From NCBI RefSeq assembly GCF_022811665.1, contig NZ_CP094529.1, positions 1,178,001 to 1,242,000 on the forward strand: DNA of 64,000 nt, in the 5' to 3' direction. Below are positions 25,375 to 35,118 of this stretch, piece by piece. The number at the start of each line of letters is the position of its first letter. Position 1 is the stretch's first letter. Source of the stretch: Chryseobacterium oryzae. GTDB lineage: Bacteria > Bacteroidota > Bacteroidia > Flavobacteriales > Weeksellaceae. A program made the position numbers and the translations under genes. The notes beneath the pieces were generated by a model. The model was not told the DNA's origin, did not search any database, and saw only the letters and a list, made by a program, of their open reading frames with translations.

Positions 25375-25833
25375 ATGAGTTTTGATGAAACCGACAGAAA
25401 ACTGCTGAAATTTTTGCAGCAGGATGGTAAGCAAACCACCAAAGAGTTATCGCATAAGCTTAACCTTTCGGTGACTGCAGTGTATGAGAGAATTAAAAAA
25501 CTCGAAAATTCTGGAGTAATTTCTAAGTATGTTGCCTTGGTCGACAGGGGGAAAATTGAGCGTAAATTTTTGGTTTTATGTCATGTAAAACTTACTCAGC
25601 ATAAAAAAGAATTTGTAATGCAGTTTGAACGGGAGATAATGGATCTTCATGAAGTTTCAGAATGCTTTCATGTGAGTGGAGATTACGATTACATTCTGAA
25701 AATCTGTGTAAAAGATATGGAGGATTATCGCAATTTTATGCTTTCTAAACTTACTACATTACAGCATATTGCAAGTACACACAGTTCATTTACCATTTCG
25801 GAAGTGAAAAATACCACAGAAATTGTCATTTAA
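25375..25833 (+). CDS. Lrp/AsnC family transcriptional regulator
   Basis: A 152-residue regulator with an N-terminal winged helix (LLKFLQQDGKQTTKELSHKLNLS, residues 8-48) and a C-terminal RAM/ligand-binding domain (VSGDYDYILKICVKDMEDY). Length and domain order fit Lrp/AsnC, which usually bind amino acids and act as dimers, octamers or larger rings. It is divergent from the PLP enzyme gene, so a role in controlling that enzyme and its own transcription is likely. An inverted repeat in the shared intergenic region is a candidate operator. Confidence 0.93.
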   Translation: MSFDETDRKLLKFLQQDGKQTTKELSHKLNLSVTAVYERIKKLENSGVISKYVALVDRGKIERKFLVLCHVKLTQHKKEFVMQFEREIMDLHEVSECFHVSGDYDYILKICVKDMEDYRNFMLSKLTTLQHIASTHSSFTISEVKNTTEIVI

Positions 25834-25913
25834 ATTAAAGTTAAAGTTTTATATCTAAATAGCTGTTTTTGATTTTTCATTTCTATAAAATTTGAAGAAT
25901 TCTGAAAACAATC

Positions 25914-25945
25914 ATAAAAAAACTCTCAGAAAAAATCTGAGAGTT
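25914..25945 (-). terminator. Terminator after ffh
   Basis: Perfect 10-bp arms AACTCTCAGA and TCTGAGAGTT; on the reverse strand the hairpin is followed by a T run. Confidence 0.85.
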
Positions 25946-25967
25946 GTATCATTGAATTTTGGTTCAG

Positions 25968-27329
25968 TTATTTTCCAAACATTCCGCCCATTCCCGGCAT
26001 ATTTGGCATTTTGCTCATCATCTGCATCATTTGCTTTCCTTGAGGACCCTGCATCATCTTCATCATTTTACCCATCTGGTCGAATTGTTTCATCAATTGG
26101 TTTACATCTTCAATTTTTCTTCCGGCACCTTTTGCAATTCTGTTTTTTCTCTGAGTATTGATAATGGAAGGTCTTCTTCTTTCATCTGGAGTCATCGAGT
26201 GAATAATGGCTTCAATATGTTTAAATGCATCATCACTTATTTCTACATCTTTAATGGCTTTTCCAACCCCAGGAATCATTCCCATAAGGTCTTTCATATT
26301 ACCCATTTTTTTGATTTGGTTAATCTGCTTTAAGAAATCGTCAAATCCAAATTCATTTTTAGCAATTTTCTTATGAAGTTTTTTGGCTTCTTCTTCATCA
26401 AACTGCTCCTGAGCTCTTTCTACTAAGGAAACAACGTCTCCCATTCCCAAGATTCTGTCTGCCATCCTTTCTGGGTAGAAAAGATCTAAAGCTTCCATTT
26501 TTTCTCCAGTAGAAATAAATTTAATTGGTTTTTCTACTACTGAACGAATGGTTAAAGCGGCTCCACCTCTTGTATCACCATCTAATTTAGTTAAAACAAC
26601 TCCGTCGAAATTTAATGCATCATTGAATGCTTTCGCTGTATTCACAGCATCCTGACCCGTCATTGAGTCAACAACAAATAACGTTTCGTTAGGTTTAATG
26701 AAATAATGAACAGATTTTATTTCGTTCATCATCTGCTCATCAATCGCCAAACGACCTGCTGTATCCACAATTACGACATCATGACCATTAGATTTTGCAA
26801 AATTAATAGCATTTTCAGCAATGGTAGAAGGATTGGTTGCTCCTTCTTCGGTATACACAGGAACACCCGTTTGTCCACCCAAAACTTTTAGCTGATCGAT
26901 AGCTGCAGGACGGTAAACATCACACGCTACCAAAAGAGGTTTTTTATTTCTTTTAGTTTTTAAATAATTGGCAAGTTTTCCCGAAAAAGTAGTTTTACCA
27001 GAACCTTGAAGACCTGCAATTAAAATAACAGAAGGTTTTCCCGAAAGATTGATGCCTTCCTGAGATCCTCCCATTAAATCTACCAATTCGTCATGAACAA
27101 TTTTTGTCATCAATTGTCCCGGAGTAAGCGAGGTAAGAACGTTTTGTCCTAAAGCTTTATCCTGAACTCTTTTGGTAAGATCTTTGGCTACTTTATAATT
27201 AACATCGGCATCTACCAATGCTCTTCGGATTTCTTTTACGGTTTCCGCAACGTTAATCTCTGTGATTTTTCCGCGTCCGGAAATATTATGAAGTGCTTTG
27301 TCTAATTTATCCTGTAAACTATTAAACAT
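25968..27329 (-). CDS. ffh: Signal recognition particle protein Ffh
   Basis: A 453-residue SRP54-type GTPase that binds signal sequences of nascent membrane proteins and docks with FtsY. Domain order is N (1-85), G (90-295) with GLQGSGKTTFS (106 on), DTAGR and TKLDGDTRGG, then the methionine-rich M domain ending in a run of Met/Gly (MMQMMSKMPNMPGMGGMFGK). The M domain binds 4.5S RNA, whose gene I did not find in this window. It has its own promoter and terminator and is monocistronic. Confidence 0.97.
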   Translation of the reverse strand: MFNSLQDKLDKALHNISGRGKITEINVAETVKEIRRALVDADVNYKVAKDLTKRVQDKALGQNVLTSLTPGQLMTKIVHDELVDLMGGSQEGINLSGKPSVILIAGLQGSGKTTFSGKLANYLKTKRNKKPLLVACDVYRPAAIDQLKVLGGQTGVPVYTEEGATNPSTIAENAINFAKSNGHDVVIVDTAGRLAIDEQMMNEIKSVHYFIKPNETLFVVDSMTGQDAVNTAKAFNDALNFDGVVLTKLDGDTRGGAALTIRSVVEKPIKFISTGEKMEALDLFYPERMADRILGMGDVVSLVERAQEQFDEEEAKKLHKKIAKNEFGFDDFLKQINQIKKMGNMKDLMGMIPGVGKAIKDVEISDDAFKHIEAIIHSMTPDERRRPSIINTQRKNRIAKGAGRKIEDVNQLMKQFDQMGKMMKMMQGPQGKQMMQMMSKMPNMPGMGGMFGK

Positions 27330-27353
27330 ACTGTGTCTGTATTATATAATTTG

Positions 27354-27361
27354 CAAAAATA
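27354..27361 (-). promoter_or_regulatory. -7 promoter element for ffh
   Basis: The reverse strand reads TATTTTTG, 24 bases before the ffh ATG. Confidence 0.5.
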
Positions 27362-27498
27362 AGAATTTTTTAAAGATTATGAAGTAAAGGAGCCTGCTAA
27401 AAAAATAATTATTGAGAAAATAAAGTGTTTGTAAGATTGGTAAGCTTGAAATTTTGAAAGATAATTTTACTTCTTAAATAATAATCGTGATGTATTTT

Positions 27499-27526
27499 AA
27501 AAAAAGCTGACTCATTTTGAGCCAGC
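27499..27526 (-). terminator. Terminator after the small lipoprotein gene
   Basis: GCTGACTCA pairs with TGAGCCAGC (one mismatch) across TTT; A and T runs flank it, so it may act in both directions. Confidence 0.75.
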
Positions 27527-27532
27527 CTTTTT

Positions 27533-28009
27533 TTATTTTGATTTCAGTGTTGATGAATATGGTATTGCTCCTTTTTCCTTCAATACTGTAGATTTTGAAT
27601 TTTCATTAATAATAATGTTGAGATTATCATTTTTTGCATCATATAATATGGTTGTACTATAAGTGGGGCAATCATTTTTCTTGCAGCCTGTAGTTTTATA
27701 AATTTCATTTTCTTCCACAATAGGACTTTCTACATTGAAGTTTTTAACAATCGCATCATAATGTTTATCTGAAAGGGTTTTAATTCGGCTTCCGATTGTA
27801 GTATCTTCAAATAATTTAATCTCAGAAGGATATTTGCCTAAATTATTACTTATTATATTGGGTTCTTTATCACTTTTCTTTTCGATATTCGTACTATCGC
27901 TTTTAACAACTATAGTATCTTTATCATTGGTAATTACGGCTTCTTTTTTTTCTTTACAAGATTGAGTGAACATGAGGATACATGCTGTAGCAACAAAAAT
28001 TTTTTTCAT
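27533..28009 (-). CDS. Putative lipoprotein of unknown function
   Basis: A 158-residue protein starting MKKIFVATACILMFTQSCKEKK, with a lipobox-like cleavage site before Cys18. An ATG 48 bases further upstream is in frame but would hide the signal sequence, so I use the ATG at 28007-28009. The mature part is Lys/Asp/Asn-rich with a central cysteine pair (TTGCKKNDCPTY) that could form a disulfide or bind metal. No known domain is recognised. It stands alone, facing ffh's upstream region and divergent from the ATP synthase operon. Confidence 0.75.
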   Translation of the reverse strand: MKKIFVATACILMFTQSCKEKKEAVITNDKDTIVVKSDSTNIEKKSDKEPNIISNNLGKYPSEIKLFEDTTIGSRIKTLSDKHYDAIVKNFNVESPIVEENEIYKTTGCKKNDCPTYSTTILYDAKNDNLNIIINENSKSTVLKEKGAIPYSSTLKSK

Positions 28010-28214
28010 TTCTTTAAATTTTAAATTATTTTTTAAAAGTGAGATGACTATTGCCATAAAAATGCCAAATTGTATGATAAGTAATCATTTAATATCCAAA
28101 AATGCATATTTTTTTCGACATGATTCAGATTCATTTATCTTATTCAAAAAAAGCAAAGAAAAAATATGTGATACTATCTTAGATACATCAACACCGTTCT
28201 AAATATTTTTTTGG

Positions 28215-28222
28215 TAGTTTTG
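28215..28222 (+). promoter_or_regulatory. -7 promoter element for the first ATP synthase-locus gene
   Basis: TAGTTTTG matches TAnnTTTG only 6 bases before the ATG at 28229, implying a very short or absent leader. Confidence 0.4.
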
Positions 28223-28228
28223 CAGCCA

Positions 28229-28597
28229 ATGGAAAAATCTTTAATAGTTTTAAAAGGATTAGGCTTATTTTTATTGTTGTCGGCTTTGTTATTTCTACTA
28301 CAATGGCAGTTGGCAGAAAATAATGTCTTAGTTCTAAATTACAGAATACATATTCTCATTTTTTTTGTTACGTTAATAAGTTTATTAACAATTCTAATTG
28401 TGTTTGCCCTGGAAAAAAAGAATATAATAGGATTTATTTTTCTTGGTTTTGTGGTTTTTAAATTTTTTGCAATGGGATACATTGCTGTTTTTCAGAAAGA
28501 ATTCAGGCTTCATATCGTGCCATATTTTGTGCTGTATTGGGTTTACCTATTAATTGAAGTGATTTTTGTTTTAAAATTAGTTAAAAAACAAGACTAA
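28229..28597 (+). CDS. Small membrane protein leading the ATP synthase operon
   Basis: A 122-residue protein with four hydrophobic helices at about 7-25, 40-60, 68-85 and 99-118. The start is the ATG at 28229 (MEKSLIVLKG), not the upstream in-frame TTG at 28211. It precedes atpB by 85 bases and takes the place that atpI/atpZ-type genes hold in other bacteria. No AtpI motif is clear; it may belong to a flavobacterial DUF (I think DUF6168) rather than be true AtpI. A role in ATP synthase assembly is inferred from position only. Confidence 0.7.
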   Translation: MEKSLIVLKGLGLFLLLSALLFLLQWQLAENNVLVLNYRIHILIFFVTLISLLTILIVFALEKKNIIGFIFLGFVVFKFFAMGYIAVFQKEFRLHIVPYFVLYWVYLLIEVIFVLKLVKKQD

Positions 28598-28647
28598 TAT
28601 CATATAATATAAAGTAGTATAATAACTAATAATCGAATTAAAATTTA

Positions 28648-28655
28648 TATTTTTG
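28648..28655 (+). promoter_or_regulatory. -7 promoter element for the atpB operon
   Basis: TATTTTTG matches TAnnTTTG, 27 bases before the atpB ATG at 28683. Confidence 0.55.
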
Positions 28656-28682
28656 CAAAAATTTTAGAAATAAAGTCTAGTC

Positions 28683-29759
28683 ATGAGTTTTAAAAAACTG
28701 TTAATTGCCCTTTATCTTTTTGTATTCTGCTTCTCTTTTGCAGAGACACACGAAGGCGCTGCAGAAGCTGCAAAGGATGAAAAGTACAATCCGGTTCCTT
28801 TTATTATGCATCACATTCAGGATGCTCACAATTGGCATCTTTGGGGAGAAGGACACAATTCTGTTGGGATTTCTTTACCAGTTATACTTTGGGATAATGG
28901 TTTGAAGGTTTTTAGCTCAGAAAAATTCGGACATGAAGAGGAGAGTGTAGCAGATATTGACGGGAAATTTTATAAAGTTTATCACAATAAAATTTATGAA
29001 ACTAATGCAGCGGGAGATTTAGATATGCACGAAGGGCACCCAACCAACAAACAGCCTTTAGATTTTTCTATTACTAAAGTAGTTGCTCAGATGATTTTGG
29101 CTGCAGTTATTTTGTTAATTATTGGTTTTGCTACAGCAGCAAGTTATAAAAAATCTCAGGTTCCTACAGGAATTGCAAGGTTTATTGAACCTATTGTAGT
29201 ATTTGTAAGAGATGATATTGCTTTGCAGAATATTGGTTCTGTTAGATATAGAAAATATGTTCCTTATTTGGTGACTTTATTTTTGTTCATCTGGATTCTA
29301 AATATATTAGGATTGCTTCCGGGAGCAGCAAATACAACAGGTAACATTGCATTTACAATGGTTCTTGCCGTATTTACTTTATTAATTGTAAACTTAAGCG
29401 GTAGAAAAACATATTGGATGCACATGTTCGATCCATTAGGAAGCAACATGCCTTTTGCAGGGAAAATATTAGTATATATTATTTTAGTTCCTGTAGAATT
29501 ATTAGGAATTATTACTAAACCTTTTGCATTAATGATTCGTCTTTTTGCGAACATGACTGCAGGACACATCATCATTATGAGTTTAATTGCATTAATTTTC
29601 ATTATGCAGACTTATGCAATTACTCCGGTGTCATTAGGTTTATCATTATTTATTTATGTATTGGAGGTATTGGTAGCGGCTTTACAAGCTTATATCTTTA
29701 CAATGTTGACAGCATTATTTATTGGGTCGGCTGTAGAAGAGCCACACCACGATCATTAA
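28683..29759 (+). CDS. atpB: ATP synthase F0 subunit a
   Basis: A 358-residue a-subunit. Residues 1-21 look like a cleaved signal sequence (SFAETHEG), and a long periplasmic domain rich in His and Asp follows before five membrane helices from about residue 140, a form typical of Bacteroidetes and longer than E. coli AtpB (271). The essential arginine is in MIRLFANMTAGHIIIM. It forms the proton half-channels next to the c-ring and is first of the six contiguous ATP synthase genes atpBEFHAG. Confidence 0.95.
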   Translation: MSFKKLLIALYLFVFCFSFAETHEGAAEAAKDEKYNPVPFIMHHIQDAHNWHLWGEGHNSVGISLPVILWDNGLKVFSSEKFGHEEESVADIDGKFYKVYHNKIYETNAAGDLDMHEGHPTNKQPLDFSITKVVAQMILAAVILLIIGFATAASYKKSQVPTGIARFIEPIVVFVRDDIALQNIGSVRYRKYVPYLVTLFLFIWILNILGLLPGAANTTGNIAFTMVLAVFTLLIVNLSGRKTYWMHMFDPLGSNMPFAGKILVYIILVPVELLGIITKPFALMIRLFANMTAGHIIIMSLIALIFIMQTYAITPVSLGLSLFIYVLEVLVAALQAYIFTMLTALFIGSAVEEPHHDH

Positions 29760-29769
29760 TTAAAATTAA

Positions 29770-30009
<240 letters not shown>

Positions 30010-30095
30010 TAAACAAACAGAATTCTACAAACGGTTGGTTTGTAGAATTCTTTTAAAAAAGTTAAAAAAACAAATTAAAAAATAATTGATATAAA

Positions 30096-30590
30096 ATGGA
30101 ATTATTAACTCCTTCAATTGGTAACATATTCTGGACAGCAGTAGTATTCTTATTATTGGTAATTCTTCTAACAACTTTCGCTTGGAAACCTATTCTTTCT
30201 GCAGTGAAAACAAGAGAAGATAATATTCAGGATGCTCTTAATCAGGCTAAATTGGCTAAAAAAGAGATGGAAGATCTTAAAGCAGATAACGAAAGAATTA
30301 TGCGTGAAGCTAAAATCGAAAGAGATTCTATCTTAAAAGAAGCCAGAGAAATTAAAGACAGAATCGTAGCTGAAGCTAAAGACGCTGCTAAGTCTGAAGG
30401 AGATAAATTAATTGAAGCTGCAAGACAAACCATTAGCGCAGAGAAAAATGCTGCTATGGCAGACATTAAATCTCAAATCGGTACTTTGTCTGTAAATATT
30501 GCTGAGTCTATTTTAAAGCAAAAGCTTGAAAATAACGAAGCTCAGAATGAATTGGTTCAAAATTATTTAAATAAATCAAACCTTAACTAA
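30096..30590 (+). CDS. atpF: ATP synthase F0 subunit b
   Basis: A 164-residue peripheral-stalk subunit with one N-terminal membrane helix (about 7-27) followed by a long charged coiled coil rich in Ala, Lys and Glu (KTREDNIQDALNQAKLAKKEM onward) that reaches the F1 head. Length is typical. It lies 86 bases after atpE and 2 bases before atpH. Confidence 0.96.
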   Translation: MELLTPSIGNIFWTAVVFLLLVILLTTFAWKPILSAVKTREDNIQDALNQAKLAKKEMEDLKADNERIMREAKIERDSILKEAREIKDRIVAEAKDAAKSEGDKLIEAARQTISAEKNAAMADIKSQIGTLSVNIAESILKQKLENNEAQNELVQNYLNKSNLN

Positions 30591-30592
30591 TA

Positions 30593-31132
30593 ATGCTTAC
30601 CTCTAAAGTAGCTAAAAGATACGCACAGGGTTTACTGGATTTTACGAAAGAATCCGGACAAACCGAAGCTGTTTTTGCTGAAATGAAAGATGTAGTGAAG
30701 TTAATGTCTGAATCTAAAGATTTGAACACATTCTTCATGACTCCTTATATTGATGCTCATAAAAAAACTGAGGTTGCGAAAGAAATTTTCAAAAGTTTTT
30801 CGCCTGTTTCTCAGAATTTAATCAAATTAATCATCAAAAACGGAAGAGAAAGTCAGCTTAAAAATGTAGCACAGCAGTTCATTAATAAAGTTGAAGATAT
30901 CAACGGTATTCAGAGAATTACGCTTACAACAGCTACAGAGCTTTCCAACGAAAATATGGAGCAGATTTTAAGATCTACTAATCTTGTAAATCAATCTGCA
31001 ACTTTCGATCTTAAGGTAAACGTAAATCCTGAAATTTTGGGAGGTTATATTTTAAGAGTTGGAGATCAGCAGATCGATGCATCTGTAAAATCAAAATTGA
31101 ATAAGATTAAAAAAGACTTTCAGTTAAATTAA
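30593..31132 (+). CDS. atpH: ATP synthase F1 subunit delta
   Basis: A 179-residue OSCP/delta subunit, which connects the F1 head to the b stalk. The conserved start [12 protein letters not shown] and the C-terminal [20 protein letters not shown] are diagnostic. It begins 2 bases after the atpF stop and lies 17 bases before atpA, so translation is probably coupled. Confidence 0.96.
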   Translation: MLTSKVAKRYAQGLLDFTKESGQTEAVFAEMKDVVKLMSESKDLNTFFMTPYIDAHKKTEVAKEIFKSFSPVSQNLIKLIIKNGRESQLKNVAQQFINKVEDINGIQRITLTTATELSNENMEQILRSTNLVNQSATFDLKVNVNPEILGGYILRVGDQQIDASVKSKLNKIKKDFQLN

Positions 31133-31149
31133 GAAAAAACAACCATACA

Positions 31150-32727
31150 ATGGCAGAAATAAATCCGGCAGAAGTATCTGCGATCTTAAAACAGCAATTG
31201 GCCAACTTCGATACTCAATCTAATGTAGAGGAAGTAGGTACAGTTTTAACCATCGGTGATGGTATTGCTCGTGTATACGGGTTAGAAAACGTACAATACG
31301 GTGAGTTGGTGAAATTTTCTAGTGATGTAGAAGGTATCGTACTAAACCTTGAAGAAGACAACGTTGGTGTTGCTTTGCTTGGGGAAAGTAAATTGGTAAA
31401 AGAAGGAGACACCGTAAGAAGAACAAACAGAATTTCTTCAATTAAAGTAGGAGAAGGGATGTTGGGAAGAGTAGTAGATACTCTAGGAAATCCAATCGAT
31501 GGTAAAGGTCCTATTACTGGGGATTTATATGAAATGCCGTTGGAAAGAAAAGCTCCGGGAGTTATCTATAGACAACCGGTAACTGAACCTTTACAGTCAG
31601 GTATCGTAGCTATTGACTCGATGATTCCTGTAGGAAGAGGGCAAAGAGAGCTTATCATTGGTGACAGACAGACAGGTAAAACTACTGTTGCGATTGATAC
31701 AATTATTAATCAGAAAGAGTTCTATGATGCTGGTCAGCCAGTTTACTGTATCTATGTTGCTATTGGGCAAAAAGCGTCTACAGTAGCTCAGATTGTAAAA
31801 ACTTTATCAGATAAAGGAGCTTTGGCATATACAGTAATTGTTGCTGCTAATGCTTCAGATCCTGTTCCGATGCAGGTGTATTCTGCAATGGCAGGAGCAT
31901 CTATCGGAGAATATTTTAGAGACACCGGAAGACCTGCTCTTATTGTTTATGATGACTTGTCTAAACAGGCAGTTGCTTACCGTGAGTTGTCTTTATTATT
32001 AAGAAGACCACCGGGTCGTGAAGCTTATCCTGGAGACGTTTTCTATCTTCACTCAAGATTATTGGAAAGAGCAGCAAAAGTAATCGCTGATGATACTATT
32101 GCAAGCCAGATGAACGATTTACCTGAATCTTTGAAACCAATCGTAAAAGGTGGTGGTTCATTAACAGCACTTCCAATTATCGAAACTCAGGCAGGTGACG
32201 TTTCTGCGTATATTCCTACCAACGTAATCTCTATTACAGATGGACAGATTTTCTTGGAGTCAGATTTATTCAACTCTGGGGTTCGTCCTGCAATCAACGT
32301 AGGTATCTCTGTATCAAGGGTAGGAGGTAATGCTCAGATCAAATCAATGAAAAAAGTTTCTGGTACACTAAAATTAGACCAGGCACAATATAAAGAATTG
32401 GAAGCGTTTGCAAAATTTGGTTCAGACCTTGATGCTTCTACTTTAGCGGTAATCTCTAAAGGGGAAAGAAACGTAGAATTATTAAAGCAACCGGTAAACT
32501 CTCCACTTCCTGTAGACAGCCAAGTTGCAATGATTTACGCAGGTACTGAGAACTTAATGAGAAACGTACCTATCAGAAAAGTAAAAGAATTCCAATTGGA
32601 ATATATAGAGTTCTTAAGATCTAAGCATCCTGAAACTATGGCTGCAATTAAAGCCGGAAAAATAGATAACGATATTACCGGTGTTCTTAAGCAAGCTGCT
32701 AATGATATAGCTGCTAAGTATAACTAA
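31150..32727 (+). CDS. atpA: ATP synthase F1 subunit alpha
   Basis: A 525-residue non-catalytic nucleotide-binding subunit. The P-loop is GDRQTGKT (171-178), and the [34 protein letters not shown] segment region around 270-300 is characteristic. It has the usual alpha-subunit length. An unusual nested inverted repeat separates it from atpG (32732-32792). The catalytic beta subunit is not encoded here. Confidence 0.98.
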   Translation: MAEINPAEVSAILKQQLANFDTQSNVEEVGTVLTIGDGIARVYGLENVQYGELVKFSSDVEGIVLNLEEDNVGVALLGESKLVKEGDTVRRTNRISSIKVGEGMLGRVVDTLGNPIDGKGPITGDLYEMPLERKAPGVIYRQPVTEPLQSGIVAIDSMIPVGRGQRELIIGDRQTGKTTVAIDTIINQKEFYDAGQPVYCIYVAIGQKASTVAQIVKTLSDKGALAYTVIVAANASDPVPMQVYSAMAGASIGEYFRDTGRPALIVYDDLSKQAVAYRELSLLLRRPPGREAYPGDVFYLHSRLLERAAKVIADDTIASQMNDLPESLKPIVKGGGSLTALPIIETQAGDVSAYIPTNVISITDGQIFLESDLFNSGVRPAINVGISVSRVGGNAQIKSMKKVSGTLKLDQAQYKELEAFAKFGSDLDASTLAVISKGERNVELLKQPVNSPLPVDSQVAMIYAGTENLMRNVPIRKVKEFQLEYIEFLRSKHPETMAAIKAGKIDNDITGVLKQAANDIAAKYN

Positions 32728-32731
32728 AAAA

Positions 32732-32792
32732 TTCAATGTTTGAGGTTTAAAGTTCTAAAATGGGCTTTAAACCTTGAACTATAAACATTGAA
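32732..32792. repeat. Nested inverted repeat between atpA and atpG
   Basis: Two perfect 10-bp inverted pairs are nested: outer TTCAATGTTT (32732-32741) with AAACATTGAA (32783-32792) and inner AGGTTTAAAG (32743-32752) with CTTTAAACCT (32765-32774), around a 12-base centre. No T run follows, so it is probably not a plain terminator. It resembles interspersed repeats of flavobacteria and may affect mRNA stability. Confidence 0.7.
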
Positions 32793-32800
32793 CCTACAAA

Positions 32801-33664
32801 ATGGCAAACTTAAAAGAAATACGAGGAAGAATCAGTTCAATATCATCTACGATGCAAATTACCCGTGCGATGAAAATGGTTTCGGCAGCGAAACTTAAGA
32901 AAGCGCAGGATGCTATTGTAATGTTGAGACCTTATTCTGAAAAACTTCAGGAGATTATCCAGAATGTAAACTCTAGTTCAGATCCTGATCAGGTTTCTGT
33001 TTTTGCTCAGAAAAGAGATGTAAAAAAAGTACTTTTTATTGCGATAACTTCTAATAGAGGTTTAGCGGGTGCTTTCAACTCTTCTGTGGTAAAAGAACTC
33101 AACAATCAGTTTCAGGATAATGCTCAGTATGATATTGAAGTTCTTACCATTGGTAAAAAGGTGTACGATGCTGTAAGAAAAGGACGTTCTGTTTATTCTA
33201 ACGAAAGCTCTGTTTACGATAATTTAAGTTTCGATAGAATTTCTAACATTACTGAAGGAGTAATGTCCAGTTTTAAGGAAGGTAAATTTGATGAAGTTTA
33301 TTTAATTTACAATAAATTCATCAATGCAGCTACTCAGGAAGTTACCACAGAACAACTGCTTCCTATTTCTATGCCTGAAACTGAAGAAAATTTGGTAGAA
33401 ACAGATTATATCTTTGAACCTAACAGAAGTGAGATTTTGGATAATCTAATTCCTAAGTCTATTAAAACTCAGGTTTTTAAAGCAGTTTTAGATTCTGTAG
33501 CATCGGAACACGGAGCGAGAATGACAGCTATGCATAAAGCTACCGATAATGCTCAGGCTTTGAAGAATGATTTGGTTATTTTCTATAATAAAGCAAGACA
33601 GGCTGCCATTACCAATGAGATTTTAGAAATTGTTTCAGGAGCAGAAGCACTGAAAAATTCTTAA
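32801..33664 (+). CDS. atpG: ATP synthase F1 subunit gamma
   Basis: A 287-residue central-shaft subunit. The coiled-coil ends are clear: MANLKEIRGRISSISSTMQITRAM at the start and AMHKATDNAQALKNDLVIFYNKARQAAITNEILEIVSGAEAL at the end. It turns inside the alpha/beta hexamer to couple proton flow to ATP synthesis. A strong terminator follows, so the operon ends here and atpD/atpC must lie elsewhere. Confidence 0.97.
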   Translation: MANLKEIRGRISSISSTMQITRAMKMVSAAKLKKAQDAIVMLRPYSEKLQEIIQNVNSSSDPDQVSVFAQKRDVKKVLFIAITSNRGLAGAFNSSVVKELNNQFQDNAQYDIEVLTIGKKVYDAVRKGRSVYSNESSVYDNLSFDRISNITEGVMSSFKEGKFDEVYLIYNKFINAATQEVTTEQLLPISMPETEENLVETDYIFEPNRSEILDNLIPKSIKTQVFKAVLDSVASEHGARMTAMHKATDNAQALKNDLVIFYNKARQAAITNEILEIVSGAEALKNS

Positions 33665-33684
33665 TCCAATTTCGTAAAAATATT

Positions 33685-33712
33685 AAGCACCGATACTTTC
33701 GGTGCTTTTTTT
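33685..33712 (+). terminator. Terminator of the atp operon
   Basis: AAGCACCGA pairs with TCGGTGCTT across a 5-base loop, followed by a T run. Confidence 0.9.
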
Positions 33713-33729
33713 GTTATTATTATTTTGTA

Positions 33730-33737
33730 TATCTTTG
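33730..33737 (+). promoter_or_regulatory. -7 promoter element for the CNNM/CorC gene
   Basis: TATCTTTG matches TAnnTTTG, 23 bases before the ATG at 33761. Confidence 0.55.
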
Positions 33738-33760
33738 TAAAATAAATTATAAACTTCTAA

Positions 33761-35116
33761 ATGGACTCGGACATAGTCAGGCTTTTGTTAGCCTTGTTTC
33801 TAGTATTATTAAATGGCTTTTTCGTAGCCGCAGAATTCTCAATTGTTAAAGTACGTTATTCACAAATTCAGCTTAAAGCTGCCGAAGGAAACTCTATGGC
33901 AAAGCAAGCTGAGCATATTATAAAGCATTTGGATGCATATCTTTCTGCAACTCAGTTAGGAATTACTTTAGCTTCTCTTGCCTTAGGTTTTGTTGGAGAA
34001 AGTGCTATGCATCATATGGTTCAGGGATTTCTTAATTATTTTAATATAGAATCTTTAGCACAATATTCTAATACGATTGCTTTAGTGCTTAGTTTTCTAA
34101 TCGTTACCGTAATGCATATTGTTTTTGGGGAATTAATACCAAAATCTATAGCGATAAGGAAATCGGAACCGACAACGATGTTCATTGCCATGCCTTTACG
34201 CATTTTTTATATGGTTTTCAAACCGTTTATTTGGTTGATGAATTCAATGTCTAATGGTTTTTTACGATTAATTAAAATACCTCCGGCTACAGAAGGAGAT
34301 ATCCACTCTACAGAAGAACTTCAGCTTTTGGTGAAACAATCAGCAGATAGCGGAGAAATTGAAGAGGAGAACTACGAAATCATTAAAAATGCTTTCGATT
34401 TTACCGATCATTCGGCGAAGCAAATTATGGTTCCTAGACAGAATATTACTTCCATTAATTTCAGTGATGATGTTAATTCAATTATTAATGAAATTATGGA
34501 CAGCGGTTATTCCCGTATTCCGGTTTACGAAAATTCTATAGATAATATTATTGGTATCCTTTACACCAAAGAAATTATCAGAGAATATGTAAAACGAAAA
34601 GGAGTTTTAAGCCATGATGATTTAAGAGAGTTGATGCGTGATTCGTTTTTTGTGGTTGGAAGCAAGAAAATTTCAGATTTATTGAAGATTTTTCAACAGA
34701 AAAAGCAGCATTTGGCAATTGTAATAGACGAATTTGGTGGTACTGAAGGAATTATTACCTTGGAAGATATTCTTGAAGAATTGGTGGGTGAAATTCAGGA
34801 TGAGGAAGATGATGAAGAAAAACTGGTAGATAAAGTAGGAGAAAATACGTTTTGGGTAAAGGCAACACAGCCTTTAGACGAAATTAATGAGTCTTTGCCT
34901 AAAAAACTTCCTCTTTCGGAGGAAAGTGAATATAATACTTTGGCAGGATTTATTCTTCACGAATTGGAAGAAATTCCGGAAGAAAATCAGGAGTTCGATT
35001 TGGATGGTTATCATTTCAAAATACTGAAAATGAATAATAAAAGTGTTGAAATGGTTGAGTTGGAATACATTGAACCCAGTATTGTAGATGAATTAATAGA
35101 CAAAATTGAAATTTAA
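33761..35116 (+). CDS. CNNM/CorC-type membrane protein (hemolysin family), DUF21-CBS-CorC_HlyC
   Basis: A 451-residue protein with an N-terminal DUF21 transmembrane domain (four helices, about 1-190, including LNGFFVAAEFSIVKVRYSQ), a CBS pair (about 205-325, with FGGTEGIITLEDILEELVGEI) and a C-terminal transporter-associated domain (about 345-430). This order matches CNNM/CorC proteins, now best known as magnesium transporters; the old hemolysin name is misleading. The clpS gene starts 2 bases after its stop, a likely coupled pair. Confidence 0.93.
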   Translation: MDSDIVRLLLALFLVLLNGFFVAAEFSIVKVRYSQIQLKAAEGNSMAKQAEHIIKHLDAYLSATQLGITLASLALGFVGESAMHHMVQGFLNYFNIESLAQYSNTIALVLSFLIVTVMHIVFGELIPKSIAIRKSEPTTMFIAMPLRIFYMVFKPFIWLMNSMSNGFLRLIKIPPATEGDIHSTEELQLLVKQSADSGEIEEENYEIIKNAFDFTDHSAKQIMVPRQNITSINFSDDVNSIINEIMDSGYSRIPVYENSIDNIIGILYTKEIIREYVKRKGVLSHDDLRELMRDSFFVVGSKKISDLLKIFQQKKQHLAIVIDEFGGTEGIITLEDILEELVGEIQDEEDDEEKLVDKVGENTFWVKATQPLDEINESLPKKLPLSEESEYNTLAGFILHELEEIPEENQEFDLDGYHFKILKMNNKSVEMVELEYIEPSIVDELIDKIEI

Positions 35117-35118
35117 TA

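Noticed and set aside
25959-26333. His/Phe-rich ORF on the + strand opposite ffh
   Set aside because: It is antisense to the Met-rich end of ffh; its odd composition is explained by the complement of that sequence.
27330-27498. SRP 4.5S RNA next to ffh
   Set aside because: No GGAA-tetraloop hairpin typical of this RNA was seen in the ffh upstream region.
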